In this document: positions 28,272 to 38,834 of the stretch, piece by piece
How positions within the stretch are numbered: position 1 is the first letter of the stretch
How the letters are laid out: each line of letters opens with the position of its first letter
DNA from: Streptomyces camelliae
Lineage (GTDB): Bacteria > Actinomycetota > Actinomycetes > Streptomycetales > Streptomycetaceae
DNA length: 64,000 nucleotides
NCBI RefSeq assembly: GCF_027625935.1
Contig: NZ_CP115300.1
Location: forward strand, 2,914,001 to 2,978,000
Reading direction: 5' to 3'
Position numbers and translations under genes: made by a program
The notes under the pieces: model-generated
What the model was told of the DNA's origin: nothing
Databases searched by the model: none
The model's input: only the letters and a program-made list of their open reading frames with translations

Positions 28272-29168
28272 TCAGCTGAGCCTGACGCGGGCGAGCTGGC
28301 GGGACTGGGCGACCAGGCGGTTCTCGGTGTCCCAGACCTCGGCGTCCTCCTCCAGGAAGCCGCCGGCCAGGTTGCGGGTGGTGATGGCGACCCGGAGCGG
28401 GCCGGGGGCCGGGCGGTGGCGGACATGGACCGTGAGTTCCACCGTGGGGACCCAACCCTTGAGGCCGATCTCGAAGGCCGTCGGGGGCAGGGCGTCCACC
28501 GCCAGGAGGAGCGAGAGGGGGTCCGCGTCGCGGCCGTCGGCCAGGCCGAACCAGGCGCGCATCTCGCCCCTGCCGGAGGGGGCGCCGAGGGCCCAGCCGA
28601 GCGTCGACGGGTCCAGCTTCAGCATCAGGCGGTCCGCGATGGCCGAGCTGCCCTCGACCGGTGCCGGGCCGTCCTCCGGACCGAAGCACTGGTCCAGGGG
28701 CGGGATCGCGGGCGGGGTCGCCGTCGTGCGGACGTCGTCGGGGAGCTCCGCGAGGTCGCCGTACGAGGCGAGGACGCGGATGCGCTCCACCTCGTTGCCC
28801 GCGTCGTCGTACTGGAAGAGGGAGGCCTGGCCGGTGGAGAGGGTGCGGCCGGTGCGGACCGTCTCCGTGCGGACGACCGCCGGGCCGGGGTGGGACGCGG
28901 TCAGGTAGTGCGCGGAGATGGTGAAGGGGTCCGGGTGCGGGAGCGTGTCCGCGAGGGCCCGGCCGAGCACGGCCAGCAGATAGCCGCCGTTGACGGCGCT
29001 GATGATGGTCCAGCCTGCCGAGAGGTCGATGTCGTAGACACCGGGCTCGCGCCGGGTGACCGCGGTGTCGCGGTCGAACTCGCTGTCGCCGATCACGGCC
29101 GGTGCTGGGGATCCCCCCGCGCGAGCGCAGCCGAGCGTGGGGGACGGTGCGGAAGCTGCTTCTGGCAT
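28272..29168 (-). CDS. TesB-like acyl-CoA thioesterase (hot-dog domain)
   Basis: 298 residues with the double hot-dog layout of acyl-CoA thioesterase II: EFDRDTAVTRREPGVYDIDL, then AGWTIISAVNGGYLLAVLGRAL, HPGPAVVRTETVRTGRTLST and the second domain with EIGLKGWVPTVELTVHVRHR. It would hydrolyse acyl-CoA. Near the N-terminus, the segment PSPTLGCARAGGS is encoded by a type A REP-like hairpin (29110-29147) that appears to sit in frame inside the gene. The ATG at 29168 is upstream of it; a start after the repeat is an alternative. Confidence 0.8.
   Translation of the reverse strand: MPEAASAPSPTLGCARAGGSPAPAVIGDSEFDRDTAVTRREPGVYDIDLSAGWTIISAVNGGYLLAVLGRALADTLPHPDPFTISAHYLTASHPGPAVVRTETVRTGRTLSTGQASLFQYDDAGNEVERIRVLASYGDLAELPDDVRTTATPPAIPPLDQCFGPEDGPAPVEGSSAIADRLMLKLDPSTLGWALGAPSGRGEMRAWFGLADGRDADPLSLLLAVDALPPTAFEIGLKGWVPTVELTVHVRHRPAPGPLRVAITTRNLAGGFLEEDAEVWDTENRLVAQSRQLARVRLS
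29110..29147. repeat. Type A REP-like hairpin inside the thioesterase N-terminus
   Basis: TCCCCCC...GAGCGCAGCCGAG...GGGGGA, the same arrangement as at 12786-12824 and, in reverse orientation, 42956-42993. It preserves the reading frame of the thioesterase gene. Confidence 0.6.
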
Positions 29169-29333
29169 GGATGAACGGTACAACAGGAAACTACTAAGCG
29201 GTAGCTTTCTGCTGCTAGGCTTCGTCTTACCGTTCGCCTCCGGTTCCCCCTCACGGGTGAGGTTCCGGCAATTTCTAGGTAAGTGTCCGGAGACGTCCAC
29301 AACCTCTGGCATCCGATTCCCCTCTATGGGGAC

Positions 29334-30581
29334 ATGAGCCTCACCGGGACTCCGTTCCTCTACACGACCATCGTGCTGGCCGTGGTCGCCCTGATACTGC
29401 CGCTCGTTCTGTGGTCGCGGGTGCGCGGGCCCAAGGCCCTGCGCGCCGCGGCCCGCGTGCTGATGCTCCTCTTCGCCCAGGTCACCGCCATCACCCTGGT
29501 CTTCGTGCTGGTCAACAACGCCAACAACCTGTACGACAACTGGGCCGACCTGATCGGCACGGGCAACCATGTGCAGCAGGCCGCCAACCTCGGCGCCGAC
29601 GGCACGGGCGGAATCGCGTACAAGAAGCTGCCCAAGGTGCAGCAGAAGTTCACCCAGGCCGACGGTCCCGGTATGCACGCGGCCGGCGGGGTACAGGTCA
29701 CCCAGCTCAAGGGCCGGGTGTCGGGCGTGAACGCCGAGGTCTACGTCTGGCTGCCGCCGCAGTACAACGACCCGGCGTACAAGAACAAGAAGTTCCCGGT
29801 CGTGGAACTGCTGTCGGGCTACCCGGGCTCGGCGAAGGCCTGGTTCGGGTCCATGAAGGTGCACGAGCAGCTGGCACCGCTGATGAGGAGCGGCCAGGTC
29901 GCGCCGTTCATCCTGGTGTCCCCGCGCACGAACCTGATCGCCAAGATCGACACCGGGTGCGCCAACATCCCCGGCACGGTGAACGCGGACAGCTGGCTGA
30001 GCATCGACGTACCGAAGATGATCACGGACAACTTCCGCGCCCAGTCCGCGCCGGACGGCTGGGCCGCGGCCGGCTACTCGGCCGGCGCCCACTGCGCGAC
30101 CAAGCTCGCCGTCGCCCACCCCGACCGCTACCGGGCCGCCATCAGTCTCTCCGGCTACAACGACCCGATCGGCGAGCGCAACTCGCTGGCCGCGGGAAGC
30201 GAAGAGCTGCGGCGGGCCAACAACCCCTACTACATCCTGAAGAACTACCGCACCCCGCCGAGGATCTCGCTGTACATCTCCGGTGAGAACGGCGACGGCT
30301 ACCAGGCCGGTGTCGCGCTGGAGCAGATCGCGAAGCCGCCGACGTACGTGCGGGTGGTGTTCCTGCCGCGCAGCATGGGCGGGCACTCGATGGCGCTGTG
30401 GCGGCCGCAGGTGCCGACGGTGTTCGAGTGGCTGACGCTGCAGATGACGGGGCACAGCGCCCCCGGGCACACCCACACGTCCACCCCGCTCAGTCCTCTG
30501 TCACCGTCGACCGGCGGTTCCACGCGCGCGGAGCTCGCCAGTGGAACCGCATCGCGAGCAGGCGGAGCACAAAAGCGGTGA
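29334..30581 (+). CDS. Membrane-anchored esterase (alpha/beta hydrolase, esterase D-like)
   Basis: 415 residues. Two N-terminal transmembrane helices (FLYTTIVLAVVALILPLVLW and RVLMLLFAQVTAITLVFVLV) anchor an extracellular hydrolase domain. The domain has AEVYVWLPPQYNDPAYKNKK, the nucleophile elbow AAAGYSAGAHCATKLA and a late His in MGGHSMALWRPQV. Relatives include mycolyltransferase-like and enterochelin-esterase-like enzymes. The ATG at 29334 gives a sensible start, but an in-frame GTG at 29283 cannot be excluded. The low-complexity C-terminus overlaps the end of the convergent TRIC-type gene by about 92 bases. Confidence 0.8.
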   Translation: MSLTGTPFLYTTIVLAVVALILPLVLWSRVRGPKALRAAARVLMLLFAQVTAITLVFVLVNNANNLYDNWADLIGTGNHVQQAANLGADGTGGIAYKKLPKVQQKFTQADGPGMHAAGGVQVTQLKGRVSGVNAEVYVWLPPQYNDPAYKNKKFPVVELLSGYPGSAKAWFGSMKVHEQLAPLMRSGQVAPFILVSPRTNLIAKIDTGCANIPGTVNADSWLSIDVPKMITDNFRAQSAPDGWAAAGYSAGAHCATKLAVAHPDRYRAAISLSGYNDPIGERNSLAAGSEELRRANNPYYILKNYRTPPRISLYISGENGDGYQAGVALEQIAKPPTYVRVVFLPRSMGGHSMALWRPQVPTVFEWLTLQMTGHSAPGHTHTSTPLSPLSPSTGGSTRAELASGTASRAGGAQKR

Positions 30582-31146
30582 CGACCGCGAGCCCACTGGT
30601 GAGGGGGGTCAGGGCGCCGTAGCGGATGCAGAGCACGACCATCGTCGAGCCGACGATCGCTGGGACCGCGTACAGGTCGCGGTCCCAGCGCAGCAGTGAG
30701 GGCACCTCGTTGGCGAGCACGTCCCGCAGCACGCCGCCGCCGACGGCGGTCGCGAGGCCCAGCGTCGCCGACGCGGTCAGACCGAGGCCGTAGCTGTACG
30801 CCTTCGTCGTACCGCTGACACAGAACAGGCCGAGGCCGGCCGCGTCGAAGACGAGCACCGCCGCCTGGATCCGCTCCACGTGCGGATGCAGGAAGAAGAC
30901 GACGAGGGCGGCGAGCAGGGGGGTGAGGAAGTACCCGAGATCGGTGAAGGCGGCCGGGGGTACGGCCCCGATGATCAGGTCGCGGAACAGGCCCCCGCCC
31001 AGCGCGGTGACCTCGGCGAGGACGGCGATGCCGAACACGTCGAAGTTCTTCCGGACGGCCAGCAGCGCGCCGGAGATCGCGAACACGAAGATGCCGATGA
31101 CATCGAGCGTGTGCTGGACAGAGGGGGTGAAGAGAGGCTGAAGCAC
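30490..31146 (-). CDS. TRIC-type/UPF0126 membrane protein
   Basis: 218 residues, seven predicted helices in two repeated halves: FVFAISGALLAVRKNFDVFG, then LAEVTALGGGLFRDLIIGAVPP, and in the second half GLGLFCVSGTTKAY and ATAVGGGVLRDVLANEVPSLL. The repeated GGGxxRD motif is the hallmark of the bacterial TRIC-like (YadS/YicG) family, trimeric cation channels. GTG 31146 sits directly after AGGGG, so the ribosome binding site spacing is odd. Its 3' end overlaps the convergent esterase gene. Confidence 0.85.
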   Translation of the reverse strand: MLQPLFTPSVQHTLDVIGIFVFAISGALLAVRKNFDVFGIAVLAEVTALGGGLFRDLIIGAVPPAAFTDLGYFLTPLLAALVVFFLHPHVERIQAAVLVFDAAGLGLFCVSGTTKAYSYGLGLTASATLGLATAVGGGVLRDVLANEVPSLLRWDRDLYAVPAIVGSTMVVLCIRYGALTPLTSGLAVVTAFVLRLLAMRFHWRAPRAWNRRSTVTED

Positions 31147-31159
31147 CCCCTATTTTTAC

Positions 31160-31909
31160 TCAGCCCGCCTGTTCGAAGTGGAACGCCCTGATGAAGCAGT
31201 CCCGTGGCTGGTCGATCGCGAACATGACGCAGTCCACGAGGGAGTGTGCGGTGAGCTTGTCGCCCGCCCCGCGCGGCGTCGTGTCCCAGTCCGGGCCCAG
31301 CGGGTCCGGGTTGCTGAAGTCGGGCGGGTACAGCGAGATGACACGTACGCCGTGCGGCCGCAGCTGGGGCGAGAGCAGGTCGGCGAGACCGGCCTGGCCG
31401 TGCTTGGCCGCGTAGAAGGCGGCGTGGGCCTGGGTACGGTGGTTGCCGGTGAGCCCGGCCGACGAGATCAGGTTGACCACGTCGGGCCGGTCGGACTTCA
31501 GCAGCAGCGGCAGCAGATGCTTGGTGACGAGGACGGTGCCGGTCACGGTCGAGGCCACGGTGGCCGCGATGTCCTCGTCGGCGGCGGAGGCGAGGTCGTC
31601 GCCGGGCAGCCAGCGGGCGCCGTTGTTGACGAGCACGTCGATGTGATCGGTCACCTCGGCGATCCCGTCGGCGAAGGCACGCACCGATGCCGGGTCCGCC
31701 AGGTCACAGCGGAAGGCGTGCACCTTGTCGAAACCGAGGCCGCGGATCTCGTCGGCCGTGCGCTGCGCCGCCCTCACGTCCCGTGCGGAGAGCAGGACTT
31801 CGTCGCCGCGCCGGGCGAAGAAGATCGCGAGGGTCCGGCCGAAGTCCCGGGCGGCCCCGGTGATGACCACGCGCCGGGCACGGGGCCGGCCGCCGTTCTG
31901 AGGTGTCAC
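31160..31909 (-). CDS. Short-chain dehydrogenase/reductase
   Basis: 249 residues. The coenzyme motif RRVVITGAARDFGRTLAIFF has Asp-Phe in the usual GxG loop (GAARDFG), a slight variant. The NNGARWLPG segment follows, then the catalytic LISSAGL (Ser) and YAAKHGQAGLADLL, where the tetrad Tyr-x-x-x-Lys reads FYAAKHG. GTG 31909 trims an N-terminal run that belongs to the opp terminator region. The TRIC-type gene starts 13 bases downstream, so they are likely co-transcribed. Substrate unknown. Confidence 0.8.
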   Translation of the reverse strand: MTPQNGGRPRARRVVITGAARDFGRTLAIFFARRGDEVLLSARDVRAAQRTADEIRGLGFDKVHAFRCDLADPASVRAFADGIAEVTDHIDVLVNNGARWLPGDDLASAADEDIAATVASTVTGTVLVTKHLLPLLLKSDRPDVVNLISSAGLTGNHRTQAHAAFYAAKHGQAGLADLLSPQLRPHGVRVISLYPPDFSNPDPLGPDWDTTPRGAGDKLTAHSLVDCVMFAIDQPRDCFIRAFHFEQAG

Positions 31910-31930
31910 TGTGGTGTCCGTACATGTCGG

Positions 31931-31980
31931 CTGACACACCGATGCCCCGTCCGTACGAGGGCGGGGCATCGCTGTGTCAG
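31931..31980 (-). terminator. Terminator of the oligopeptide transporter operon
   Basis: 19-bp stem with one mismatch, CTGACACACCGATGCCCCG pairing with the copy at 31962-31980, with an 11-12 base loop. It lies immediately after the oppF stop codon. Confidence 0.75.
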
Positions 31981-31988
31981 GGAGCCGG

Positions 31989-33520
<1,532 letters not shown>

Positions 33521-33524
<4 letters not shown>

Positions 33525-34618
33525 AGCTTCGGCGCAATCTCTTCGGTCCAGATCCGCTCTCGGTCCTCGGCCGGGAGGTGGCAGGCGGACCAGTGCCCGG
33601 TGCTCACCTGCTCCAGCTCGGGGCGCACCGTGCGGGTGACGTTCCCCTTGGGGGTGTCCGCGTACGGGCAGCGCGGGTGGAAGGCACAGCCCGAGGGGAC
33701 GTTGATGAGGCTCGGCGGCTGGCCCTTGACCGGGATGAGCCGTTCGGAGGTCTCCCGGTCGATGCGGGGCATCGACCCGAGCAGGCCCCAGGTGTAGGGG
33801 TGCTGCGGCTTCTCGAAGACCTCGTCCGCCGCGCCGCGCTCCACGCAGCGGCCGCCGTACATCACGAGGACGTCGTCGGCGATCTCGGCGACCACACCGA
33901 GGTCGTGGGTGATCATGATGACCGCGGAGCCGAACTCCTTCTGCAGGTCCCGGATCAGGTCGAGGATCTGCGCCTGGACGGTCACGTCGAGGGCGGTGGT
34001 CGGCTCGTCCGCGATGAGCAGCTCGGGGTTGTTCACCAGCGCCATGGCGATCATCGCGCGCTGGCGCATACCGCCGGAGAACTCGTGCGGGTAGCCGTCG
34101 ACGCGCTTGGCCGGCTCGGGGATGCCGACCCGGTCGAGCATCTCGATGGCCCGCGTGCGGGCGACCTTCTTGCTGACGTCGTGGTGGACCCGGTAGGCCT
34201 CGACTATCTGGTCGCCGACCTTGTAGTAGGGGTGCATCGCGGACAGCGGGTCCTGGAAGATCATCGCCATCTCGCGGCCGCGGAGCCTGCGCACCTCGTC
34301 CGGGGACGCGGCGACCAGCTCCTTGCCGTCCAGCCAGATCTCGCCGGACATCTGCACGTTCTTGCCGCGCGCTCCGAGCCGGTGCAGGCCCATGATGGCG
34401 AGCGACGTGACCGACTTGCCGGAGCCGGACTCGCCGACGATGGCGAGGGTCTTGCCCTTCTCCAGCGAGAAGGACAGTCCGTCGACGGACTTGACCAGGC
34501 CGTCGTCGGTCGGGAAGTGCACCTTGAGGTCGCGGACTTCGAGGAAGGCGCGGGACGCCTCCGGCTGCGCGTCGGTGGGCTCGCCGGCTGCCGCGCCGGT
34601 CTTGGAGAGTTCGGTCAC
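33521..34618 (-). CDS. oppD: Oligopeptide ABC transporter ATP-binding protein
   Basis: 365 residues. Walker [15 protein letters not shown], signature [19 protein letters not shown], Walker [16 protein letters not shown] and the H-loop [11 protein letters not shown] are intact. The C-terminal FHPRCPYAD cysteine segment is typical of peptide transporters (some carry an Fe-S cluster there). Start and stop codons overlap oppB and oppF by four bases each (GTGA), so translation is coupled through B-D-F. Confidence 0.93.
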
Positions 34619-35628
34619 GAGAGCCTCACCCGCGGGTCGGCGGCGGCGTAGAGCACGTCCACCACAAGGTTTGCGATCACTACGAAGAAGGCGGCGAGGA
34701 GGGTCACGCCGAGGATCTTGGGCAGGTCGTTGTCGGTGATGCCGGCCACCGCGTACTCACCGACGCCGTGCAGCGAGAACACGGTCTCGGTGATCACGGC
34801 GCCGCCGAGCAGCAGACCGAGGTCCATGCCGAAGACCGTGAGGATCGGGCTGAGCGCGGCGCGCAGTCCGTGCCGGACCACGACCCTCCGCTCGCGCAGG
34901 CCCTTGGCCCGGGCGGTGCGGATGAAGTCCTCGTTCATCGTCTCCAGCATGCCCGAGCGGGTGAGTCGCGCGTACACGGCGGAGTACAGCAGGGCGAGCG
35001 AACACCACGCCGGGAAGAGGGTGTTGGCCCATTCCGAGGGGTTCGTGGTGAACGGGACGTATTCCTTGCCGAAGATCGGCCACGGACCGGGGTCGGTGAA
35101 GAGCAGCAGCGCCAGGTTGCCCGTGAAGAACATGGGCAGCGAGACACCGGCGAGCGCGACGCCCATGAAGGTGCGGTCGAAGAACGAGCGCGGCTTCAGC
35201 GCGGAGATGACACCGACCACCACACCCGACAGCAGCCACAGCACGGCGGCACCGCTGGCCAGCGAGATCGTCACCGGCATGCGTGAGGTGAGGTCCGGCC
35301 AGACCGCCTGGTGGGTCTTGAACGAGTAGCCGAAGCAGGGTGCGTCGCAGTGCACCGTGGTGGGGCCGAGGTCGTAGGTGGCGCCGGCCACGATCCCCTT
35401 GATGAAGTGCCAGTACTGGACGTAGATGGGCTGGTCCAGACCGAGGTTGTGCTTGACCGCGGCGATGTCCGCCTTCGACGGGCTCTTGCCGATGTACTGC
35501 TGCGCCAGCTGATCCGCTGTCTGGCCGGCGAGTCGCGGCAGCAGAAAGAAGATGGCGAAGGTGACCGCGGTGACGACCAGCAGCAGGATCACTGCCGCGA
35601 ACGTCCGGCGGAGGATGTACGAGATCAC
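34615..35628 (-). CDS. oppB: Oligopeptide ABC transporter permease
   Basis: 337 residues with about six transmembrane helices. It opens ISYILRRTFAAVILLLVVTA and ends [21 protein letters not shown], the standard C-terminus of DppB/OppB permeases. The EAA loop near FIRTARAKGLRERRVVVRHGLR contacts the ATPases. GTG 35628 lies 72 bases after the oppA stop, beyond a strong hairpin, and has no clear ribosome binding site. Confidence 0.92.
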   Translation of the reverse strand: MISYILRRTFAAVILLLVVTAVTFAIFFLLPRLAGQTADQLAQQYIGKSPSKADIAAVKHNLGLDQPIYVQYWHFIKGIVAGATYDLGPTTVHCDAPCFGYSFKTHQAVWPDLTSRMPVTISLASGAAVLWLLSGVVVGVISALKPRSFFDRTFMGVALAGVSLPMFFTGNLALLLFTDPGPWPIFGKEYVPFTTNPSEWANTLFPAWCSLALLYSAVYARLTRSGMLETMNEDFIRTARAKGLRERRVVVRHGLRAALSPILTVFGMDLGLLLGGAVITETVFSLHGVGEYAVAGITDNDLPKILGVTLLAAFFVVIANLVVDVLYAAADPRVRLS

Positions 35629-35640
35629 GGGGACCGGCGC

Positions 35641-35674
35641 TGGTGCCCGCGGACCGTGAGGCCCGCGGGCACCA
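35641..35674 (-). terminator. Intra-operon hairpin between oppA and oppB
   Basis: Perfect 12-bp stem TGGTGCCCGCGG/CCGCGGGCACCA. In binding-protein operons such hairpins typically protect or partly terminate the upstream message, so the binding protein is made in excess of the permease. Confidence 0.65.
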
Positions 35675-35700
35675 ATGCCTTCACCTGCCTTCCGGGGCTG

Positions 35701-37458
35701 CTACTTCTTCGTGGTGCCGAGGTTGAGGTAGTCGTACTGACCACTGAAGGCCGCCGTGGAGACCACGTTGGTCGCCCAGGGCGAGCGGTACAGCAGGACC
35801 TTGAAGTAGGTCAGCGGGACGAGGACGGCGTCGTCCATCGCCTGCTGGTCGATCTGCGCGTACAGGGCGTTGCGCTTGGCCACGTCCGGCTCGGCGATCG
35901 CCTGGGCGAGCGTGTCGTTGACCTTGCTGTTGTCGTACTGCGACAGGTTGGTGTTGCCGGACTGGCTGATCGCCTTGCCGTTCAGGATCTGCTGCAGGAA
36001 GCCGTAGCCGGAGGGCCAGTCGGCGCCCCACTGCATCATGATCAGGCCGATGTTCTGCTGCTCGGTGAACTTCGGCACACCGGCGTAGTCGGTGAAGTAC
36101 TTGCCCTGCGGGTACTGCTTCAGGCTGGCGTTGATGCCGACCTTCTTCAGCGAGTTGATGATCGCCGTGGCGGCGTCGACCTCCTGCTGACGGTCGGAGC
36201 GCGCCGAGATGTTGGTGGTGATCGGCCCCTTGCCGCAGGCCTTCAGCTGGTCCTTGGCCTTGGCCACGTCACCGTGGCTGCCCGCGGAGGCGTAGACGTC
36301 CGCCTTCTGGTAGCCGGTGATGTCCGGCGGCAGGACGGTGGAGGCGACCTCACCGCGGATCGGGCCGCCCTCTGCGGTCTGCACGGAGACCTTGTCGATG
36401 GCGTACTCGACCGCCTTGCGGCAGGCCACGTTGTCGAACGGCTTGGCCTTGGTGTTGATGGCCATGTAGACCAGGCGGCCGGCGTAGGTGTTGTCGGTCG
36501 CGGCCTTGCCGTCGGCCTGGGTGAGCAGCTTGGCCTGGGTGGAGGCCTGGACACCGGTGCCCGCGAGGTCCACGGTGGCGTCGCCGGACTGGAGGTCCTG
36601 GTCGATCGTCTCCTGGTTGACCTTCAGCTTGACGACGATCTTGTCCGGGTACTGCTTGCGCAGCGGGTCGGTCTTCGGGTCCCAGTTCTTGTTGCGGACC
36701 AGGACGACCTGCTTGCCCTCCTCGTAGCTCTGGAACTGGTAGGAGCCGGAGGACACGATGTGCTTGACGTAGTCGACGCCGTCGTCCTTGGACTGCGGCA
36801 CCGGAGCCGTCTGCGGGGCCGAGACCAGGTAGTCGAACTCCTGGAACGGACGGTTCAGGTGGAAGACGATCGTGGTGTCGTCGGGCGTCTCGATCGAGGA
36901 CAGGCCCTTGGGGTCCTTGTCCTTGTACGGGCCCTTGTACTTGTCGCCGTCCTGCATGAACTGCTGGAAGTAGTTCGGGCCGAGCGAGAGCACGTCACGC
37001 GCGAAGTTGGACCGCTCGACGGCGTACTTGACGTCCTTCGAGGTGATCGGCGTGCCGTCCTGGTACTTCAGGCCCGCACGCAGCTTGTACGTCCAGGTCT
37101 TGCCGCCGTCGCTCGGGACGCCCTTGCTCGCGGCGAGGTCCGGGACGAGGGTGTTGCCCTTCGAGCCGGGGGCGGGCTCGAACGTCATCAGCGGGCGGGC
37201 GTAGAGCCGGCTGAAGTTGTACATGTACGCGTAGTACGTGTTGCCCGGGTCGAAGGAGTCCGGCACGTCGGACATCTCGTAGACGACCGTGCCCCCCTTC
37301 TTGTCGGACGCGTTGACGACTCCCGTGGTCGCCGCGTTGGCACCGGCCGCCTTCGGGGTGCTGCCGCCGTCCTTGTTGTCATCGGCCTTGGTGCAGCCTG
37401 CAAGCAGCAGGCTGGCGGAGCCGAGGGCCGCGACCGCGGCAAGTGCTGACCTTCGCAT
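35701..37458 (-). CDS. oppA: Oligopeptide-binding lipoprotein of the ABC transporter
   Basis: 585 residues. The signal peptide ends in the lipobox LLLAGC, so the protein is anchored outside the membrane. It belongs to the SBP_bac_5 family: GGTVVYEMSDVPDSFDPGNT near the start of the mature part, YKLRAGLKYQDGTPITSKDV, AVEYAIDK and GYGFLQQILNGK. It captures peptides for OppBCDF. The ATG at 37458 is preferred because GGAGGGGAAG lies about 12 bases upstream; the ATG at 37479 overlaps that site. Order in the operon is C-A-B-D-F. Confidence 0.9.
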   Translation of the reverse strand: MRRSALAAVAALGSASLLLAGCTKADDNKDGGSTPKAAGANAATTGVVNASDKKGGTVVYEMSDVPDSFDPGNTYYAYMYNFSRLYARPLMTFEPAPGSKGNTLVPDLAASKGVPSDGGKTWTYKLRAGLKYQDGTPITSKDVKYAVERSNFARDVLSLGPNYFQQFMQDGDKYKGPYKDKDPKGLSSIETPDDTTIVFHLNRPFQEFDYLVSAPQTAPVPQSKDDGVDYVKHIVSSGSYQFQSYEEGKQVVLVRNKNWDPKTDPLRKQYPDKIVVKLKVNQETIDQDLQSGDATVDLAGTGVQASTQAKLLTQADGKAATDNTYAGRLVYMAINTKAKPFDNVACRKAVEYAIDKVSVQTAEGGPIRGEVASTVLPPDITGYQKADVYASAGSHGDVAKAKDQLKACGKGPITTNISARSDRQQEVDAATAIINSLKKVGINASLKQYPQGKYFTDYAGVPKFTEQQNIGLIMMQWGADWPSGYGFLQQILNGKAISQSGNTNLSQYDNSKVNDTLAQAIAEPDVAKRNALYAQIDQQAMDDAVLVPLTYFKVLLYRSPWATNVVSTAAFSGQYDYLNLGTTKK

Positions 37459-37512
37459 GATGGTCTGCTTCCCCTCCATTGATCGGAAACTTAGAAGGAC
37501 TCTCGGGGCTGC

Positions 37513-38511
37513 CTAGCGGCTGCGGGGGTCGAGAGCGTCACGGAGACCGTCGCCGAGCAGGTTGAACGCCAGGACGGTGATGAAGATGGCGAGGCCCGGC
37601 ACGATCATGTACTCGGGATCGACCTGGTAGTAGGTGACGGCTTCCCGGAGCATGCCGCCCCACGAGGCCTGCGGGGGCTGGATGCCGACGCCCAGGAAGC
37701 TCAGGGACGCCTCGAAGAGGATGTTGGTCGGGATGAGCAGCGTCGAGTAGACGATGATCGGGCCGACCAGGTTGGGCATCAGCTCGCGGAAGAGGATGTA
37801 CGGACCCTTGGCTCCCATGCCGCGGGCGGCGTCGACGAACTCGCGCTCACGCAGGGCGAGCGTCTGGCCGCGCACGATCCGGCCCAGATAGGGCCAGTTG
37901 AAGAAGCCGATCACGAAGATGAGCACGCTCAGGTGCAGCGGCAGTCCGTTGAGGCCGAAGGCGCCGCCCTGGAGGGTGGCGGAGATGGCGATGGCGAACA
38001 GCAGCAGGGGGAAGGCGAGGAAGGTGTCCATCAGTCGGCTGATGATCGAGTCGACCCGGCCGCCGTAGTAGCCGGCGACGACACCCATGACGGCGCCGAT
38101 CACGTTGGACAGGATCGTGGCGCCGAAGGCCACGACCAGGGAGACCCAGGAGCCTTCGAGGATGCGGGTGGCGATGTCCCGGCCGAACTTCGGGTCGACG
38201 CCCAGCAGGTGAGACCCGCTCATGCCGCCCCAGCCGCCCTTGGGCAGCGAGGTGTCGGCGTCGATCAGGTCCTGGTGGAAGGCGTTCGGGTCGAGGCCGA
38301 GCATGGCCTGGATGGGCCGCGAGAGGACCGCCAGGAGGATCAGCAGGATCACGATGACGCCGCCGGCCACGGCGACCCTGTCCCGTTTGAACCGGGTCCA
38401 GGCGATCTGCCCCAGGGAACGACCCTCGATCTGCCCCTTCTCGGCTCCCGCCAGCACAGCCTCCGGCTGCGCTTCGGCTGCCGCCCCGGTGGTCTCGATC
38501 GGTGCGGTCAC
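37513..38511 (-). CDS. oppC: Oligopeptide ABC transporter permease
   Basis: 332 residues, six helices. An N-terminal cytoplasmic stretch (SLGQIAWTRFKRDRVAVAG) is followed by HLLGVDPKFGRDIATRILEG, a typical DppC/OppC motif, the EAA loop REFVDAARGMGAKGPYILFR and the ending FNLLGDGLRDALDPRSR. GTG 38511 has GAGAGGGG upstream and gives the usual N-terminus. It is the first gene of the opp operon, so the main promoter should lie in the 323-base gap upstream. Confidence 0.92.
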   Translation of the reverse strand: MTAPIETTGAAAEAQPEAVLAGAEKGQIEGRSLGQIAWTRFKRDRVAVAGGVIVILLILLAVLSRPIQAMLGLDPNAFHQDLIDADTSLPKGGWGGMSGSHLLGVDPKFGRDIATRILEGSWVSLVVAFGATILSNVIGAVMGVVAGYYGGRVDSIISRLMDTFLAFPLLLFAIAISATLQGGAFGLNGLPLHLSVLIFVIGFFNWPYLGRIVRGQTLALREREFVDAARGMGAKGPYILFRELMPNLVGPIIVYSTLLIPTNILFEASLSFLGVGIQPPQASWGGMLREAVTYYQVDPEYMIVPGLAIFITVLAFNLLGDGLRDALDPRSR

Positions 38512-38834
38512 GGTGAGCGACCCCTCTCGCCGGTGGTGACCGGCCTGCGCCTGCCGCGGATTGCGGCTTTGTCGACTTGCCATCGGCATGAGGTTTGACC
38601 CCCCTGCCTGAGTGGGGAGTCTTCAGCGTCGTTGTGATCACCCGCCAGGTCTGACGGCGAAAGTATGCACAACCGTGATGGAGTGCGAGGGAATCCGTTA
38701 TCCGAACACCCGGTAACGCCTCCCGGACGTGGTCCAGTTGGGACACAACGGCGAATCTGCGCAGTTCCGGACGCAAGAGGTGTGTCTACGCGCGCAGAGA
38801 TGTGTCAACCACGTAAATTCTGCGAACCGTTGCT
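38512..38834. other. Intergenic region upstream of oppC (no gene seen)
   Basis: 323 bases without a supported gene. It should hold the opp promoter on the minus strand. A short inverted repeat, CGTTA...TAACG, lies at about 38697-38719. I see no riboswitch or clear operator. Confidence 0.5.
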
